From Agrobacterium tumefaciens str. B6 (GTDB lineage Bacteria; Pseudomonadota; Alphaproteobacteria; Rhizobiales; Rhizobiaceae), in the NCBI RefSeq assembly GCF_001541315.1, contig NZ_LMVK01000012.1, positions 248,001 through 312,000 of the forward strand: a stretch of 64,000 nucleotides of DNA, given 5' to 3'. Positions 1-8,370 of this stretch are shown here, piece by piece. The notes under the pieces are model-generated. The model had not been told where the DNA came from. It made no database searches and saw nothing but the letters and a program-made list of their open reading frames with translations. The stretch's first letter is position 1. Every line of letters begins with the position of its first letter. The position numbers and the translations under genes are program-made.

Positions 1-627
1 ACCCCAGGGGCTTTCCCAGCCCGGTTCATTATCCGAGGACAGTTTCCACAGCACGAAATCGCCGGGGGTCTTCTTGTGGGCTTCCACCGCCACGCGCGCG
101 CCCGCCTGCTGTTCGTCCAGCGGCCGTTTGGAAAGCTGGCCGTAATCCGCCATCGACCGGGTATCGAACAGCACCTCGCCGCCTGCCGTATAGGCATGGC
201 CGCGGGCGATCAGCTTCTCGATGAGGTCGATCATCTCGGCTATATAGTCGGTGGCGCGCGGCTCGACGGTCGGCGGAAGGCAACCGAGCGTGGCCACATC
301 CTCATGGAACTGGTCGGCGGTCTTTTTCGTCACCGCATGGATGGCGTCGTTCAGCGGCAGATGCGGATAATCCCGCAGCGCCCGCGCGTTGATCTTGTCA
401 TCGAGATCGGTGATGTTGCGGGCATAGGTCACATGGTCTTCGCCAAAGACGTGGCGCAGCAGCCGGTAGAGAACATCGAACACGATGACCGGGCGGGCAT
501 TGCCGATATGGGCAAAATCATAGACGGTCGGACCGCAGACATACATGCGCACATTGTCAGCGTCGATCGGCGCAAATTCCGCTTTTTCGCGTGTGAGTGT
601 ATTGTGAAATTTCAGGCGCAAGGACAT
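1..627 (-). CDS. cysS: Cysteinyl-tRNA synthetase, N-terminal part (cut by window edge)
   Basis: This is the first 209 codons of a class I aminoacyl-tRNA synthetase that charges tRNA-Cys in the cytoplasm. The reading frame is open from an ATG at 627 to the left edge, so the C-terminal part and KMSKS loop lie outside. The Rossmann-fold start is clear: CGPTVYD at residues 31-37, whose Cys is a zinc ligand in this family, and HIGN at 40-43 as the HIGH signature. A DLDDKI stretch follows, as usual in CysS. About 220 bp without a gene separate it from the SDR gene upstream on the same strand. The identification is firm; only the 3' end is unknown. Confidence 0.96.
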   Translation of the reverse strand, partial: MSLRLKFHNTLTREKAEFAPIDADNVRMYVCGPTVYDFAHIGNARPVIVFDVLYRLLRHVFGEDHVTYARNITDLDDKINARALRDYPHLPLNDAIHAVTKKTADQFHEDVATLGCLPPTVEPRATDYIAEMIDLIEKLIARGHAYTAGGEVLFDTRSMADYGQLSKRPLDEQQAGARVAVEAHKKTPGDFVLWKLSSDNEPGWESPWG

Positions 628-844
628 GCGGCAGTTCCCTAGAGGCAGAATATTATCCTGGCCGGAACGTTTATCTTTCTTGACCTTGCGGGAGACGAAA
701 ACGATCTGGCCGGTGGCGAACCAGCAAAAAAAATCTCAGCAGCAGGTGCAGATCATCGTTCTCATATCTTGCTTTATGGCGCGGCGGTGCGGCCCGGTCA
801 AGAGCAACCGTGGTGGCCGTATCGCCGCTCCGAGCGGAAAATAT

Positions 845-1585
845 TCACTCCGGCTGGCGGTAGTCCACGAATTTTCCCTCGCGCACGAGGAAGAGTTTGC
901 CTGTTTCGGTCAGATCGGGCGAGGCGAGCGGAAGAATGGCCGCGGCCACCTCTGATGGATGCGGTACGGTTGTCGGATCTTCGCCGGGCATGGCCTGAGC
1001 GCGCATGGCGGTGCGGGTGGCGCCGGGATTGATGCTGTTGACGCGAAGCGCGCTCTTCTGCGTCTCAGCAGCCCAGGTGCGGGCCAGTGCTTCGACTGCC
1101 GCCTTGGAGGTGGAATAGACACCCCAGAAGGGGCGACAGCTATGGGCGGCGCCCGAGGACAGGATAAGCGCGCGGCCGGCATCCGACTTCAGAAGCAGCG
1201 GCTCGACCGAGCGGATCAGTCGCCAGGTGGCGGTAACGTTGATGTTCATGACCCTTTCGAAGACTTTCGCTTCGATATGGCCAACCGGCGAGATGACGCC
1301 GAGAACGCCGGCATTGGCGACGAGAATATCAAGTTTGCCCCAGCGCTCGAAAATATTGGCGCCCAGCGCATCGATGGCTTTCATGTCGGAGAGATCGAAG
1401 GGAACGAGCGTCGCCGTGCCGCCGACGGCCTTGATGGCGTCGTCCAGCTCCTCAAGGCCGCCCACCGTGCGGGCGCAGGCGATGACATGCGCGCCGGCCT
1501 TGGCAAGTTCCAGCGCGGTGAAATAGCCGATGCCGCGCGAAGCGCCGGTAACGAGAGCGATGCGGCCCTTGAGATCGATAGTCAT
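845..1585 (-). CDS. SDR-family NAD(P)-dependent oxidoreductase
   Basis: A 246-residue classical short-chain dehydrogenase/reductase, the usual length for the family. The cofactor-binding TGASRGIG is at residues 13-20, NAG at 91-93, and the catalytic set is Ser143, Tyr157 and Lys161 (YSTSK). It should be a soluble cytoplasmic enzyme using NAD(H) or NADP(H). The substrate cannot be read from the sequence. It lies downstream of purF on the same strand, but a terminator-like hairpin at 1684-1717 separates them, so it probably has its own promoter in 1586-1680. Confidence 0.9.
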   Translation of the reverse strand: MTIDLKGRIALVTGASRGIGYFTALELAKAGAHVIACARTVGGLEELDDAIKAVGGTATLVPFDLSDMKAIDALGANIFERWGKLDILVANAGVLGVISPVGHIEAKVFERVMNINVTATWRLIRSVEPLLLKSDAGRALILSSGAAHSCRPFWGVYSTSKAAVEALARTWAAETQKSALRVNSINPGATRTAMRAQAMPGEDPTTVPHPSEVAAAILPLASPDLTETGKLFLVREGKFVDYRQPE

Positions 1586-1683
1586 GGTCTCCCCCGAAAT
1601 GATTGCGCTTCCTTCTACGAAGCGCCGCTGGCCTTTCGCAAGCGATCATATCGTCGCATGCGCTTGCCTGAACAAAAGGCAAG

Positions 1684-1717
1684 AAAAAAGCGGCCCCGGA
1701 AGCCGGTGGCCGCTTGT
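1684..1717 (-). terminator. Rho-independent terminator of purF
   Basis: Read on the minus strand, an inverted repeat (AAGCGGCC ... GGCCGCTT) with a GC-rich stem is followed directly by a run of six T. It starts about 13 bases after the purF stop codon, the expected position for ending the radA-cvpA-purF transcript. Confidence 0.8.
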
Positions 1718-1729
1718 TGATCTGAAAAA

Positions 1730-3238
1730 TCAGCCGTTGCTGGCCAGCATGGAAATCTTGCTGCCCATGGCCTCGCCGTTCTGGTCGAGAAGGCGGGTGG
1801 GATAGTCGCCGGTGAAATAATGGTCCGTGAACTGCGGACGCGCATGGTTGCGATTCTCGCCGCCAACGGCACGATAAAGCCCATCGATCGACAGGAAGGC
1901 GAGCGAATCGGCGCCAATGAACTTCGCCATCGCTTCGACATCGGCATATTGGTTGGCCAGCAGCTTGTCGGCGTCAGGCGTGTCTATACCGTAGAAATCC
2001 GGATGGAAGATCATCGGGCTGGCGACACGGATATGCACTTCCTTGGCGCCCGCTTCGCGGATCATCTGCACGATCTTGACCGAGGTCGTGCCGCGCACGA
2101 TCGAATCGTCCACCAGCACCACGCGCTTGCCTTCGATCATCGCCCGGTTGGCGGAATGCTTGAGCTTGACGCCGAAAGCGCGGATCTGCTGCGTCGGCTC
2201 GATGAAGGTACGGCCGACATAATGGTTGCGGATGATGCCGTATTCGAAGGGAATACCGCTTTCCTGCGCAAAACCGAGTGCTGCCGGCGTGCCGCCATCG
2301 GGAACCGGGACCACGACATCGGCTTCCAGCGGGGCTTCCTTGGCAAGGTTCATGCCCATGTTCTTGCGTGTCGTATAGACGTTGCGACCGCCGACGACGG
2401 AATCGGGACGGGCGAAATAGACATATTCGAACAGGCAGAGCCGTTCCGGCTGCGGCTTCGAGGGCTTGCGGGCATCGATGGTGATCGAACCATCCGGCTG
2501 GATTTCGCAGATGATGACTTCGCCGTTTTCAACGTCGCGCACGAATTTCGCGCCGATGATATCGAGAGCACAGGTTTCCGAGCAGAAGATCGGCTTACCA
2601 TCAAGCTCGCCCATGACCAGCGGGCGGATGCCGATCGGGTCGCGCGCGGCAATCAGCTTGGTGCGCGTCATGGCCAGCATCGAATAGCCGCCTTCCATCT
2701 GCCTGATAGCGTCGATGAAGCGATCGGCGGTGGAAGAGTGGCGCGAGCGGGCGATGAGGTGGAGGACGACTTCGGTATCCGACGTCGACTGACAGATGGC
2801 GCCGGTGGCGATGATCTGGCGGCGCAGCGTCAGGCCGTTGGTGAAATTGCCGTTATGGGCAATGGAAATACCGCCTTCTTCCAGCTCGGCAAACAGCGGC
2901 TGCACGTTGCGCATCGCCACTTCGCCTGTCGTGGAATAACGGGTGTGGCCAATCGCGATGGAGCCGGGCAGGCGGGCAAGGGTTGCCGGATCGGTATAAT
3001 GATCGCCGACGAGGCCCATATGGCGTTCCTGATGGAAGCGCTTGCCATCGAAGGAGACGATGCCGGCTGCTTCCTGGCCGCGATGCTGAGGCGCATGCAG
3101 TCCGAGAGCGGTCAGCGCCGAGGCATCGGCATGGCCGAGAATGCCGAACACGCCGCATTCTTCATGCAGCGTGTCGCCGTCGATCTCTTCCTTGAAAGTG
3201 GCCCCATGGAATGTGGAATGCGAAAGCGGCTCAATCAT
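1730..3238 (-). CDS. purF: Amidophosphoribosyltransferase
   Basis: First committed step of purine synthesis: PRPP plus glutamine gives 5-phosphoribosylamine. The 502-residue protein has an N-terminal Ntn glutaminase domain whose nucleophile is Cys28 (ECGVFGI) after a 27-residue propeptide, and a C-terminal phosphoribosyltransferase domain with the PRPP loop LVDDSIVRGTT at about 375-385. It resembles the Bacillus subtilis type overall and keeps Cys223 (SETCA). It lacks the other Cys residues that bind the 4Fe-4S cluster there: the HPxFYG position is Asp414 and the 460-475 loop contains no Cys. Upstream on the same strand are cvpA and radA, an order common in bacteria. Confidence 0.97.
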   Translation of the reverse strand: MIEPLSHSTFHGATFKEEIDGDTLHEECGVFGILGHADASALTALGLHAPQHRGQEAAGIVSFDGKRFHQERHMGLVGDHYTDPATLARLPGSIAIGHTRYSTTGEVAMRNVQPLFAELEEGGISIAHNGNFTNGLTLRRQIIATGAICQSTSDTEVVLHLIARSRHSSTADRFIDAIRQMEGGYSMLAMTRTKLIAARDPIGIRPLVMGELDGKPIFCSETCALDIIGAKFVRDVENGEVIICEIQPDGSITIDARKPSKPQPERLCLFEYVYFARPDSVVGGRNVYTTRKNMGMNLAKEAPLEADVVVPVPDGGTPAALGFAQESGIPFEYGIIRNHYVGRTFIEPTQQIRAFGVKLKHSANRAMIEGKRVVLVDDSIVRGTTSVKIVQMIREAGAKEVHIRVASPMIFHPDFYGIDTPDADKLLANQYADVEAMAKFIGADSLAFLSIDGLYRAVGGENRNHARPQFTDHYFTGDYPTRLLDQNGEAMGSKISMLASNG

Positions 3239-3341
3239 CCGGCTTGCCCTTGCTCTCTAACGAGAAAAAAGAAAGACCTCTCCGGTGAGTATTTCCCCCG
3301 GTCGGTCCGTCTGTGTCGTGCTTGATATTTAGCACAAATAG

Positions 3342-3368
3342 CGCGCCTTGCATGCATTGCAAGGCGCG
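3342..3368 (-). terminator. Perfect 11-bp stem hairpin between cvpA and purF
   Basis: An 11-bp perfect inverted repeat (CGCGCCTTGCA / TGCAAGGCGCG) around a 5-nt loop starts about 9 bases after the cvpA stop. No strong T run follows on the minus strand, so it may be a weak terminator, an attenuator, or an RNA processing and stability hairpin between cvpA and purF. Confidence 0.5.
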
Positions 3369-3376
3369 ACACTGTG

Positions 3377-3964
3377 TCAATTATTCGTTGCCGGCGGATT
3401 TGTGGCCGGCACATCTTCCGCAGGCGCCTGCGTGGTCGTCGGTTCCTGTGGCTTTCCGAGGATGCGGGCGCGGATTTGCGGCTCGATATCGTCAGGCAGA
3501 ACCGCCTCCAGCTTGCCCACCAGCCCGTCGAGGAAAGGCTTGGACTTCGCCTGCGTCACCCATTCCGGCTGCGTCTTCACATCCACCAGCCAGTTCCAGA
3601 AGGCGACCGCGACGACCAAAAGCAGAATGCCGCGCGCCGCGCCGAACAGGAAACCGAGTGTGCGATCCAGCGCGCCGATGCGGCTGTCGATGATGAAATC
3701 GGCAATGCGCGAGGTGATGAAGGAAATCACGATCAGCGAGACAAGGAAAACCACGCCAGCCGAGCCGGCAATGGCGATCTTGTCGTCATCGGTATAGTTG
3801 CGCGCATAGGGCAGCAGGACCGGATAAAGATAATAGGCGGCGGCGACCGAACCGGCCCAGCTCGCGATCGACAGAATCTCGCGGGAAAAACCGCGTACCA
3901 TCGCAAGAATGGCGGAGAAAAGAACAACGGCGATGACGATGCCGTCGAAAATTGTAATGGGCAT
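3377..3964 (-). CDS. cvpA: CvpA family inner-membrane protein
   Basis: A 195-residue protein of the CvpA/colicin V production family. Four hydrophobic segments fill roughly residues 5-25, 30-48, 62-85 and 98-120. A soluble C-terminal tail rich in Thr, Pro and Ala follows. CvpA proteins are inner-membrane proteins linked to colicin V export and envelope stress; their molecular function is not settled. It sits just upstream of purF, the classic cvpA-purF neighbourhood, and downstream of radA on the same strand. Confidence 0.9.
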   Translation of the reverse strand: MPITIFDGIVIAVVLFSAILAMVRGFSREILSIASWAGSVAAAYYLYPVLLPYARNYTDDDKIAIAGSAGVVFLVSLIVISFITSRIADFIIDSRIGALDRTLGFLFGAARGILLLVVAVAFWNWLVDVKTQPEWVTQAKSKPFLDGLVGKLEAVLPDDIEPQIRARILGKPQEPTTTQAPAEDVPATNPPATNN

Positions 3965-4053
3965 ATACCAACTCCGGAGGTGCGACGCCTTGTCAGACGC
4001 TGCCTTGCCAATTTTGCGATCCTCTTACACCACTGTTTCCCTTGGCGAAAGGA

Positions 4054-5460
4054 TCAATATTCGTCGTCCTCAACCTGTTTGAACCGGTTGCCGGAGCCGG
4101 CGATGCGGGCCACGAGGTCCGGAAGGCTTTCGATTTCCGTCCAGCGCCCCTTGCCGCCTTTCGGCAATTCAGCCGAAGCAGAAGGCAGAAGTGCGGCGGA
4201 AAAGCCGAGTTTTTCAGCTTCTTTCAATCGCTGGCCCGTATGCGAGACCGGCCGCACCGCGCCCGACAGGCTGATTTCGCCGAAATAGACGCAATCGGCG
4301 GGCAGGGCAAGACCGGCAAGCGAGGAAACCAGCGCAGAGGCAATCGCCATATCCGCGGCGGGCTCGGAAATGCGGTAACCGCCGGCGACATTCAGATAGA
4401 CGTCGTGCTGGCCGAGCTTCACGCCGCAATGGGCCTCCAGCACGGCAAGGATCATGGCGAGCCGCGAACTGTCCCAGCCGACCACGGCGCGGCGCGGCGT
4501 GCCGAGCGAGGTGGCGGCGACGAGCGCCTGTACTTCGACCAGGATAGGGCGTGTGCCTTCCATGCCGGCGAAGACGGCTGCGCCCGGCGATTTTTCGTTG
4601 CGCTCCCCGAGGAACAGTTCGGAAGGGTTGGAACCCTCGCGCAATCCCTTGTCCGACATTTCGAACACGCCGATCTCATCCGTCGGCCCGAAGCGGTTCT
4701 TGACGGTGCGCAGAATGCGGTAATGGTGGCCGCGGTCGCCTTCGAAATAAAGCACGGCATCAACCATATGTTCGACCACGCGCGGGCCGGCAATCTGGCC
4801 TTCCTTGGTGACATGGCCGACAAGCACCATGGTCGCGCCCGTCTGCTTGGCAAACCGGATCATCGCCTGCACGCCGGTGCGCACCTGCGTCACCGTGCCG
4901 GGGGCGGAATCAGCCGTGTCGCTCCAGAGCGTCTGGATGGAATCGATGATGATGAGATCGGGACGTTTGCCCTCGGAAACCGTCGCCAGAATATCCTCGA
5001 CATGGGTTTCGGCGGCCAGCAGCACATCGGTCTCGGCCGCACCCAGACGCTGGGCGCGCAGGCGCACCTGCGCCACCGCTTCTTCGCCCGAGACATAGAC
5101 GATGCGATGCCCGCGCCGCGAAAGGGCGGCCGCCGCCTGCATGAGCAGCGTCGATTTGCCGATGCCGGGATCACCGCCTATCAACACCGCAGAACCGCGC
5201 ACGAAACCGCCACCGGTCGCACGGTCGAGTTCGCTGATGCCGGTCGGGATACGCGGTGCCTCCTCGATTTCACCGGAAAGCGAGGTGAGCGTGACGGGGC
5301 GGCCCTTCTTCGGCGTCTTGCCTGGCCCGGAACCGATGCCGCCCATCGGATCTTCCTCGACGATGGTATTCCACTCGCCGCAGCCTTCGCATTTTCCCGC
5401 CCAGCGGGTGTGAACCGTGCCGCAGTTCTGGCACACGAATTGGGTCTTGGCTTTGGCCAT
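4054..5460 (-). CDS. radA: DNA repair protein RadA
   Basis: RadA (Sms) is a hexameric DNA helicase that promotes branch migration in recombinational repair. The 468-residue protein has the expected parts in order: a C4 zinc finger with Cys10, Cys13, Cys24 and Cys27; a RecA-like ATPase domain with Walker A GGDPGIGKST at 95-104; the RadA-specific KNRFG motif near residue 255; and a C-terminal Lon-protease-like domain without obvious protease function. Its ATG lies 6 bases after the restored stop of the frameshifted parE gene upstream, so transcription may read in from the parDE promoter. Confidence 0.97.
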   Translation of the reverse strand: MAKAKTQFVCQNCGTVHTRWAGKCEGCGEWNTIVEEDPMGGIGSGPGKTPKKGRPVTLTSLSGEIEEAPRIPTGISELDRATGGGFVRGSAVLIGGDPGIGKSTLLMQAAAALSRRGHRIVYVSGEEAVAQVRLRAQRLGAAETDVLLAAETHVEDILATVSEGKRPDLIIIDSIQTLWSDTADSAPGTVTQVRTGVQAMIRFAKQTGATMVLVGHVTKEGQIAGPRVVEHMVDAVLYFEGDRGHHYRILRTVKNRFGPTDEIGVFEMSDKGLREGSNPSELFLGERNEKSPGAAVFAGMEGTRPILVEVQALVAATSLGTPRRAVVGWDSSRLAMILAVLEAHCGVKLGQHDVYLNVAGGYRISEPAADMAIASALVSSLAGLALPADCVYFGEISLSGAVRPVSHTGQRLKEAEKLGFSAALLPSASAELPKGGKGRWTEIESLPDLVARIAGSGNRFKQVEDDEY

Positions 5461-5466
5461 GTGATG

Positions 5467-5777
5467 TCAATTTTCTTCTTCTACGTTTTCAGCGCCAATG
5501 TGTTGATGGCCATGGACGATGCGTAATATGCGCAGCTCGTTTTCTTTTACACGAAAATAGATGCAGCGATTTTTATGATTGACGGCGCGAAGGCCGCTAC
5601 TGATCCAGTCACGGGAACCCCTGTGAGACCTAGCCGCGCCGTGTCCCGGATTTTCCGTTCGATGGTCGATACGAACTGTTCGCTGGCGACCGGATTTCTA
5701 TCCTCCAGATATTTATAGATGTAGATAAGATCACGAATGGCGCGCGATGACAGCGAATAGGCGCGGGCCTTTGTCAC
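5467..5777 (-). pseudogene. parE: ParE/RelE-type toxin gene with a one-base frameshift
   Basis: The toxin of a type II toxin-antitoxin pair. The undisturbed frame from 5777 gives residues 1-55 of a ParE-like protein, then runs into unrelated residues and stops at 5547. Shifting frame by one base near 5613-5615 (a CCC run on the minus strand) restores a convincing ParE C-terminus: GLRAVNHKNRCIYFRV, then LRILRIVHGHQHIG, ending at a TGA at 5467. One extra C in the run would make a single 103-residue ORF, the normal ParE length. So this is a decayed toxin, a frameshifted variant, or a sequencing error. The start overlaps parD by 4 bases (5774-5777). Confidence 0.75.
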
Positions 5778-6028
5778 TTTTCGTTTCTGGCGCGTTCGAT
5801 GATGTAGGCGGTCAGATCATCATCCGTCGAAAAGGTCACGTAATCACCCCGTTCGAACTCTGCGTCAGCTTCGTGAATCATCTTCCGGAGCTCCGCGAGT
5901 CTTCCCTCGTCACTGCTCAGCAATTGCGGGCTCGCATGAATGACAGCATCCGCATCGCTATAGATGCCCGCCGCCACCTGCTCTTCGATGAACTTCTCGT
6001 CCTGCTCGCTCAAATGGATTTCGGGCAT
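5774..6028 (-). CDS. parD: ParD-like antitoxin
   Basis: An 84-residue antitoxin of the ParD family. The N-terminal third (LSEQDEKFIEEQVAAG, then YSDADAVIHA) fits a ribbon-helix-helix DNA-binding and dimerisation domain. The C-terminal part is acidic and would wrap the toxin. An AGGAG ribosome site lies 5-6 bases before the ATG. The last 4 bases overlap the parE start, the usual coupling for these pairs. Members normally repress their own promoter, which here would lie in 6029-6093. With the neighbouring toxin frameshifted, the antitoxin may be a solitary survivor. Confidence 0.8.
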   Translation of the reverse strand: MPEIHLSEQDEKFIEEQVAAGIYSDADAVIHASPQLLSSDEGRLAELRKMIHEADAEFERGDYVTFSTDDDLTAYIIERARNEK

Positions 6029-6093
6029 TTCGATCTCCTTTTGTTCTCTTGTAGCACAGGTCGCTTCCGCTTTCCAAGAGCCAAGGTTGCGGC

Positions 6094-7269
6094 CTAGTCG
6101 TCGGCCATCAGATATTGCCGCTCATAACGCAGGCCAAGCCCCGTCAGCATCTCGTAACCGATGGTGCCGGCCGCCCGTGCGGTCTCATCAACAGGCACAT
6201 TGGGGCCGAAAAGCTCGATATAGTCGCCGGCACGGATGGCATTGGCCGGAGCATCCGTCACGTCGAAAATCGTGAGGTCCATGGTCACCCGGCCGGCAAC
6301 GGGGACCTTGTGCCCGTTGACCACACCATAGGCGCCGCCATGGCCCATTTCGCGCAGCGGAATGCCGGAGCCGGAAAGCGAACGCTGGTATCCATCCGCA
6401 TAACCGACAGATGCGATGGCAAGGCGGCTTGCCCGTTTCAGCAGGAAGGTGCCGCCATAACTCACGGTCTGGCCTTCGCCCGCTTCACGGATCTGGATGA
6501 TCCGCGCTTCGGCCGTGGCGACGGGACGCATCGGGTTTGCCATGTCATTGACCGCTTCGCCGCCATAAAGGGCGATGCCGGGGCGGGTGAGGTCGAAATG
6601 ATAGTCGGGGCCGAGAAATATCCCGGCGGAAGCCGAGAGACTTGATTCGATGCCTTCGAAAGCAGCGCTAACCTTCCGGAATGATTCGAGCTGGACCCTG
6701 TTCATCGGCGAGGAGGGCGTGTCGGCGCAGGCGAGGTGCGACAGCACCAGAACCGGGTCGAAACTCGCCGGCCGCGTCACGTCGTCGGCCAGAAACAAGG
6801 CGTCGTCGAGCGGCAGCCCCAGACGGTTGAAGCCGGTATCCACATGCAGCGCGCAGGGGTGGTCACCACGCTCGGCAACCGTCGCCATCCAGAAGGAAAG
6901 CTGCTCCTCGGAGGCCAGAACCGGTACCAGGTCATTGTCGAAAACCTGGCGTTCCTGGCCTTGCCATATGCCTGATAGCACGAAGATACGCGCTTCCGGG
7001 GCATAGGAACGCAGGGTCGCACCCTCGGCCACAGTCGCCACGAAGAAATCGCGCGCGCCGGCATGGTAAAGCGTCGCGCCGCAATCCTCGATGCCGAGAC
7101 CATAGGCATCGGCCTTGACGACAGCCGCCGTCCGCGCCTTGCCGGAACGCTTTTTCATGTCCCGCCAATTATCGGCGAGAGCGCCGAGATCGACGGTCAG
7201 CCTCAGCGGTGCGTGCTCGAAAGCATCGGTTTCGTTTTCGGGGAAGCTATCTTCGAAGTCGTCTGTCAT
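6094..7269 (-). CDS. alr: Alanine racemase
   Basis: PLP-dependent interconversion of L- and D-alanine for peptidoglycan. The 391-residue protein has the PLP-binding lysine in AVVKADAYGLG (Lys52) and the second catalytic base, a tyrosine, in the GYADGYQRS segment near residue 290. An N-terminal extension of about 20 acidic residues precedes the first beta strand. Length is slightly above the usual 360-380. It may be the biosynthetic or the catabolic copy. An AraC-type regulator gene is divergent upstream. Confidence 0.95.
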   Translation of the reverse strand: MTDDFEDSFPENETDAFEHAPLRLTVDLGALADNWRDMKKRSGKARTAAVVKADAYGLGIEDCGATLYHAGARDFFVATVAEGATLRSYAPEARIFVLSGIWQGQERQVFDNDLVPVLASEEQLSFWMATVAERGDHPCALHVDTGFNRLGLPLDDALFLADDVTRPASFDPVLVLSHLACADTPSSPMNRVQLESFRKVSAAFEGIESSLSASAGIFLGPDYHFDLTRPGIALYGGEAVNDMANPMRPVATAEARIIQIREAGEGQTVSYGGTFLLKRASRLAIASVGYADGYQRSLSGSGIPLREMGHGGAYGVVNGHKVPVAGRVTMDLTIFDVTDAPANAIRAGDYIELFGPNVPVDETARAAGTIGYEMLTGLGLRYERQYLMADD

Positions 7270-7355
7270 GCCATGCGTCCGGTTGATCTTGAACCGGTTG
7301 GGACCCTAGCACTTTTGTTCAAGACGGTAAGGACGGAATGCTCTAAACTTCGCTC

Positions 7356-8213
7356 ATGCACAATGTTTCGCAGGAACAGGCCCTTGATTTCATGCCCGTT
7401 GCCACGACGGAAACCACGCGTTTCTGGCGTGACCGGCGTTTTGGCGGCATGGAGTGCCTGAGCGCGACTTTTCTCACCCACGAATATTCGCCGCACGCGC
7501 ATGACACGTTTTCCATAGGCGCGATCGAAAGCGGCTCGCAGATTTCTACCATTCAGGGCACCACCGAACAGACGGGGCCGGGGCATCTTTATCTCATCAA
7601 TCCGGATGAGATTCACGATGGCGCACCGGGCGGCGGCGGTTATCGCTACCGGATGATCTATCCCGATACGGAACTGCTGCGCGACATCATCGAGGATGTC
7701 ACGGGCAGGGTTTTCCACGGCACACCATCCTTCCCCAGATTTCTGCCGCGCGATCCGCAGATGGCGGCCGCCTTTCAGATGGCGCACCGGCGGCTGGAGG
7801 GGAAATCCGGTGCTCTTGAGGCGGATGAGGGCATGTTCTCGGTTCTGGCGGCTTTGTTCGGCAAGCACGGCAGCGCCATCATTCTGCCGGTCGAAACCCG
7901 AGAGAAAACGGCGGTTTACACCGCCCGCGATTATCTCTCTGACAATTACGAGACCGATATCGGCCTTGAGGAACTTGCCTCCATCGCCGGTCTCAGCCGC
8001 GCCCACCTCATCCGCGCTTTCAGGAAAGAGTTTCACATCACCCCGCATGCCTATCTGACGGATGTGCGCATCCGCAGGGCGCGCCGCCTTTTGCGCGCCG
8101 GTGAGATGCCGGCCGAGGTTGCGGCTTTGTGCGGTTTTGCCGATCAGGCGCATTTCACTCGGCATTTCAAGGCCCGCACCGGCGTCACGCCGGGGCAGTT
8201 CCGGGTCGCCTGA
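7356..8213 (+). CDS. AraC family transcriptional regulator
   Basis: A 285-residue regulator with an N-terminal cupin-like sensing domain (residues about 25-100: HEYSPHAHDTFSIG, then GPGHLYLINPDEIHDG) and a C-terminal double helix-turn-helix (about 185-285), with a GLSRAHLIRAFRKEF first helix and a CGFADQAHFTRHFK signature in the second. This architecture is common in regulators placed beside AzlC or LysE-type exporters. The azlCD genes follow on the same strand after 157 bp that contain a repeat, so azlCD are its likely targets. It is divergent from alr, with 86 bp between the starts. Confidence 0.9.
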   Translation: MHNVSQEQALDFMPVATTETTRFWRDRRFGGMECLSATFLTHEYSPHAHDTFSIGAIESGSQISTIQGTTEQTGPGHLYLINPDEIHDGAPGGGGYRYRMIYPDTELLRDIIEDVTGRVFHGTPSFPRFLPRDPQMAAAFQMAHRRLEGKSGALEADEGMFSVLAALFGKHGSAIILPVETREKTAVYTARDYLSDNYETDIGLEELASIAGLSRAHLIRAFRKEFHITPHAYLTDVRIRRARRLLRAGEMPAEVAALCGFADQAHFTRHFKARTGVTPGQFRVA

Positions 8214-8218
8214 GTTTA

Positions 8219-8265
8219 AAGCATTTCCAGGAAAGTGGCCCCCGGTTTTCCGTTCGGAAATGCGA
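8219..8265 (+). repeat. Dispersed Rhizobiales palindromic repeat (GCATTTCC...GGAAATGC), copy 1
   Basis: GCATTTCC and GGAAATGC form inverted ends about 45 bp apart, with GGAAAGTGG and CCGGTTTTCCG between them. The same layout recurs at 53211-53253. From memory, elements of this type are scattered through Agrobacterium and Rhizobium intergenic DNA. It lies just after the AraC gene stop, where it could act as a 3' RNA hairpin. Confidence 0.7.
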
Positions 8266-8346
8266 CAAAACAAAAAGCGGAGTTTCAGCAGAAAACCGCA
8301 TAACATCACTTTCGTTCAAGACCGCAGGATGTCGCAAGCGTAATCC

Positions 8347-8364
8347 CTCTCTTTCGAAAGGGAG
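8347..8364 (+). promoter_or_regulatory. Hairpin that could hide the azlC ribosome site
   Basis: CTCTCTT and AAGGGAG pair as a 7-bp stem (one G-U pair) around a UCGA loop. The right arm is the Shine-Dalgarno sequence of azlC, whose ATG is at 8371. Folded, the RNA would block translation. This is read from the sequence; regulation by it is inference. Confidence 0.4.
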
Positions 8365-8370
8365 AATGCG

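Noticed and set aside
1820..3325. 501-codon open frame opposite purF
   Set aside because: It is an antisense shadow of purF produced by GC-rich third positions; it has no family features and no ribosome site.
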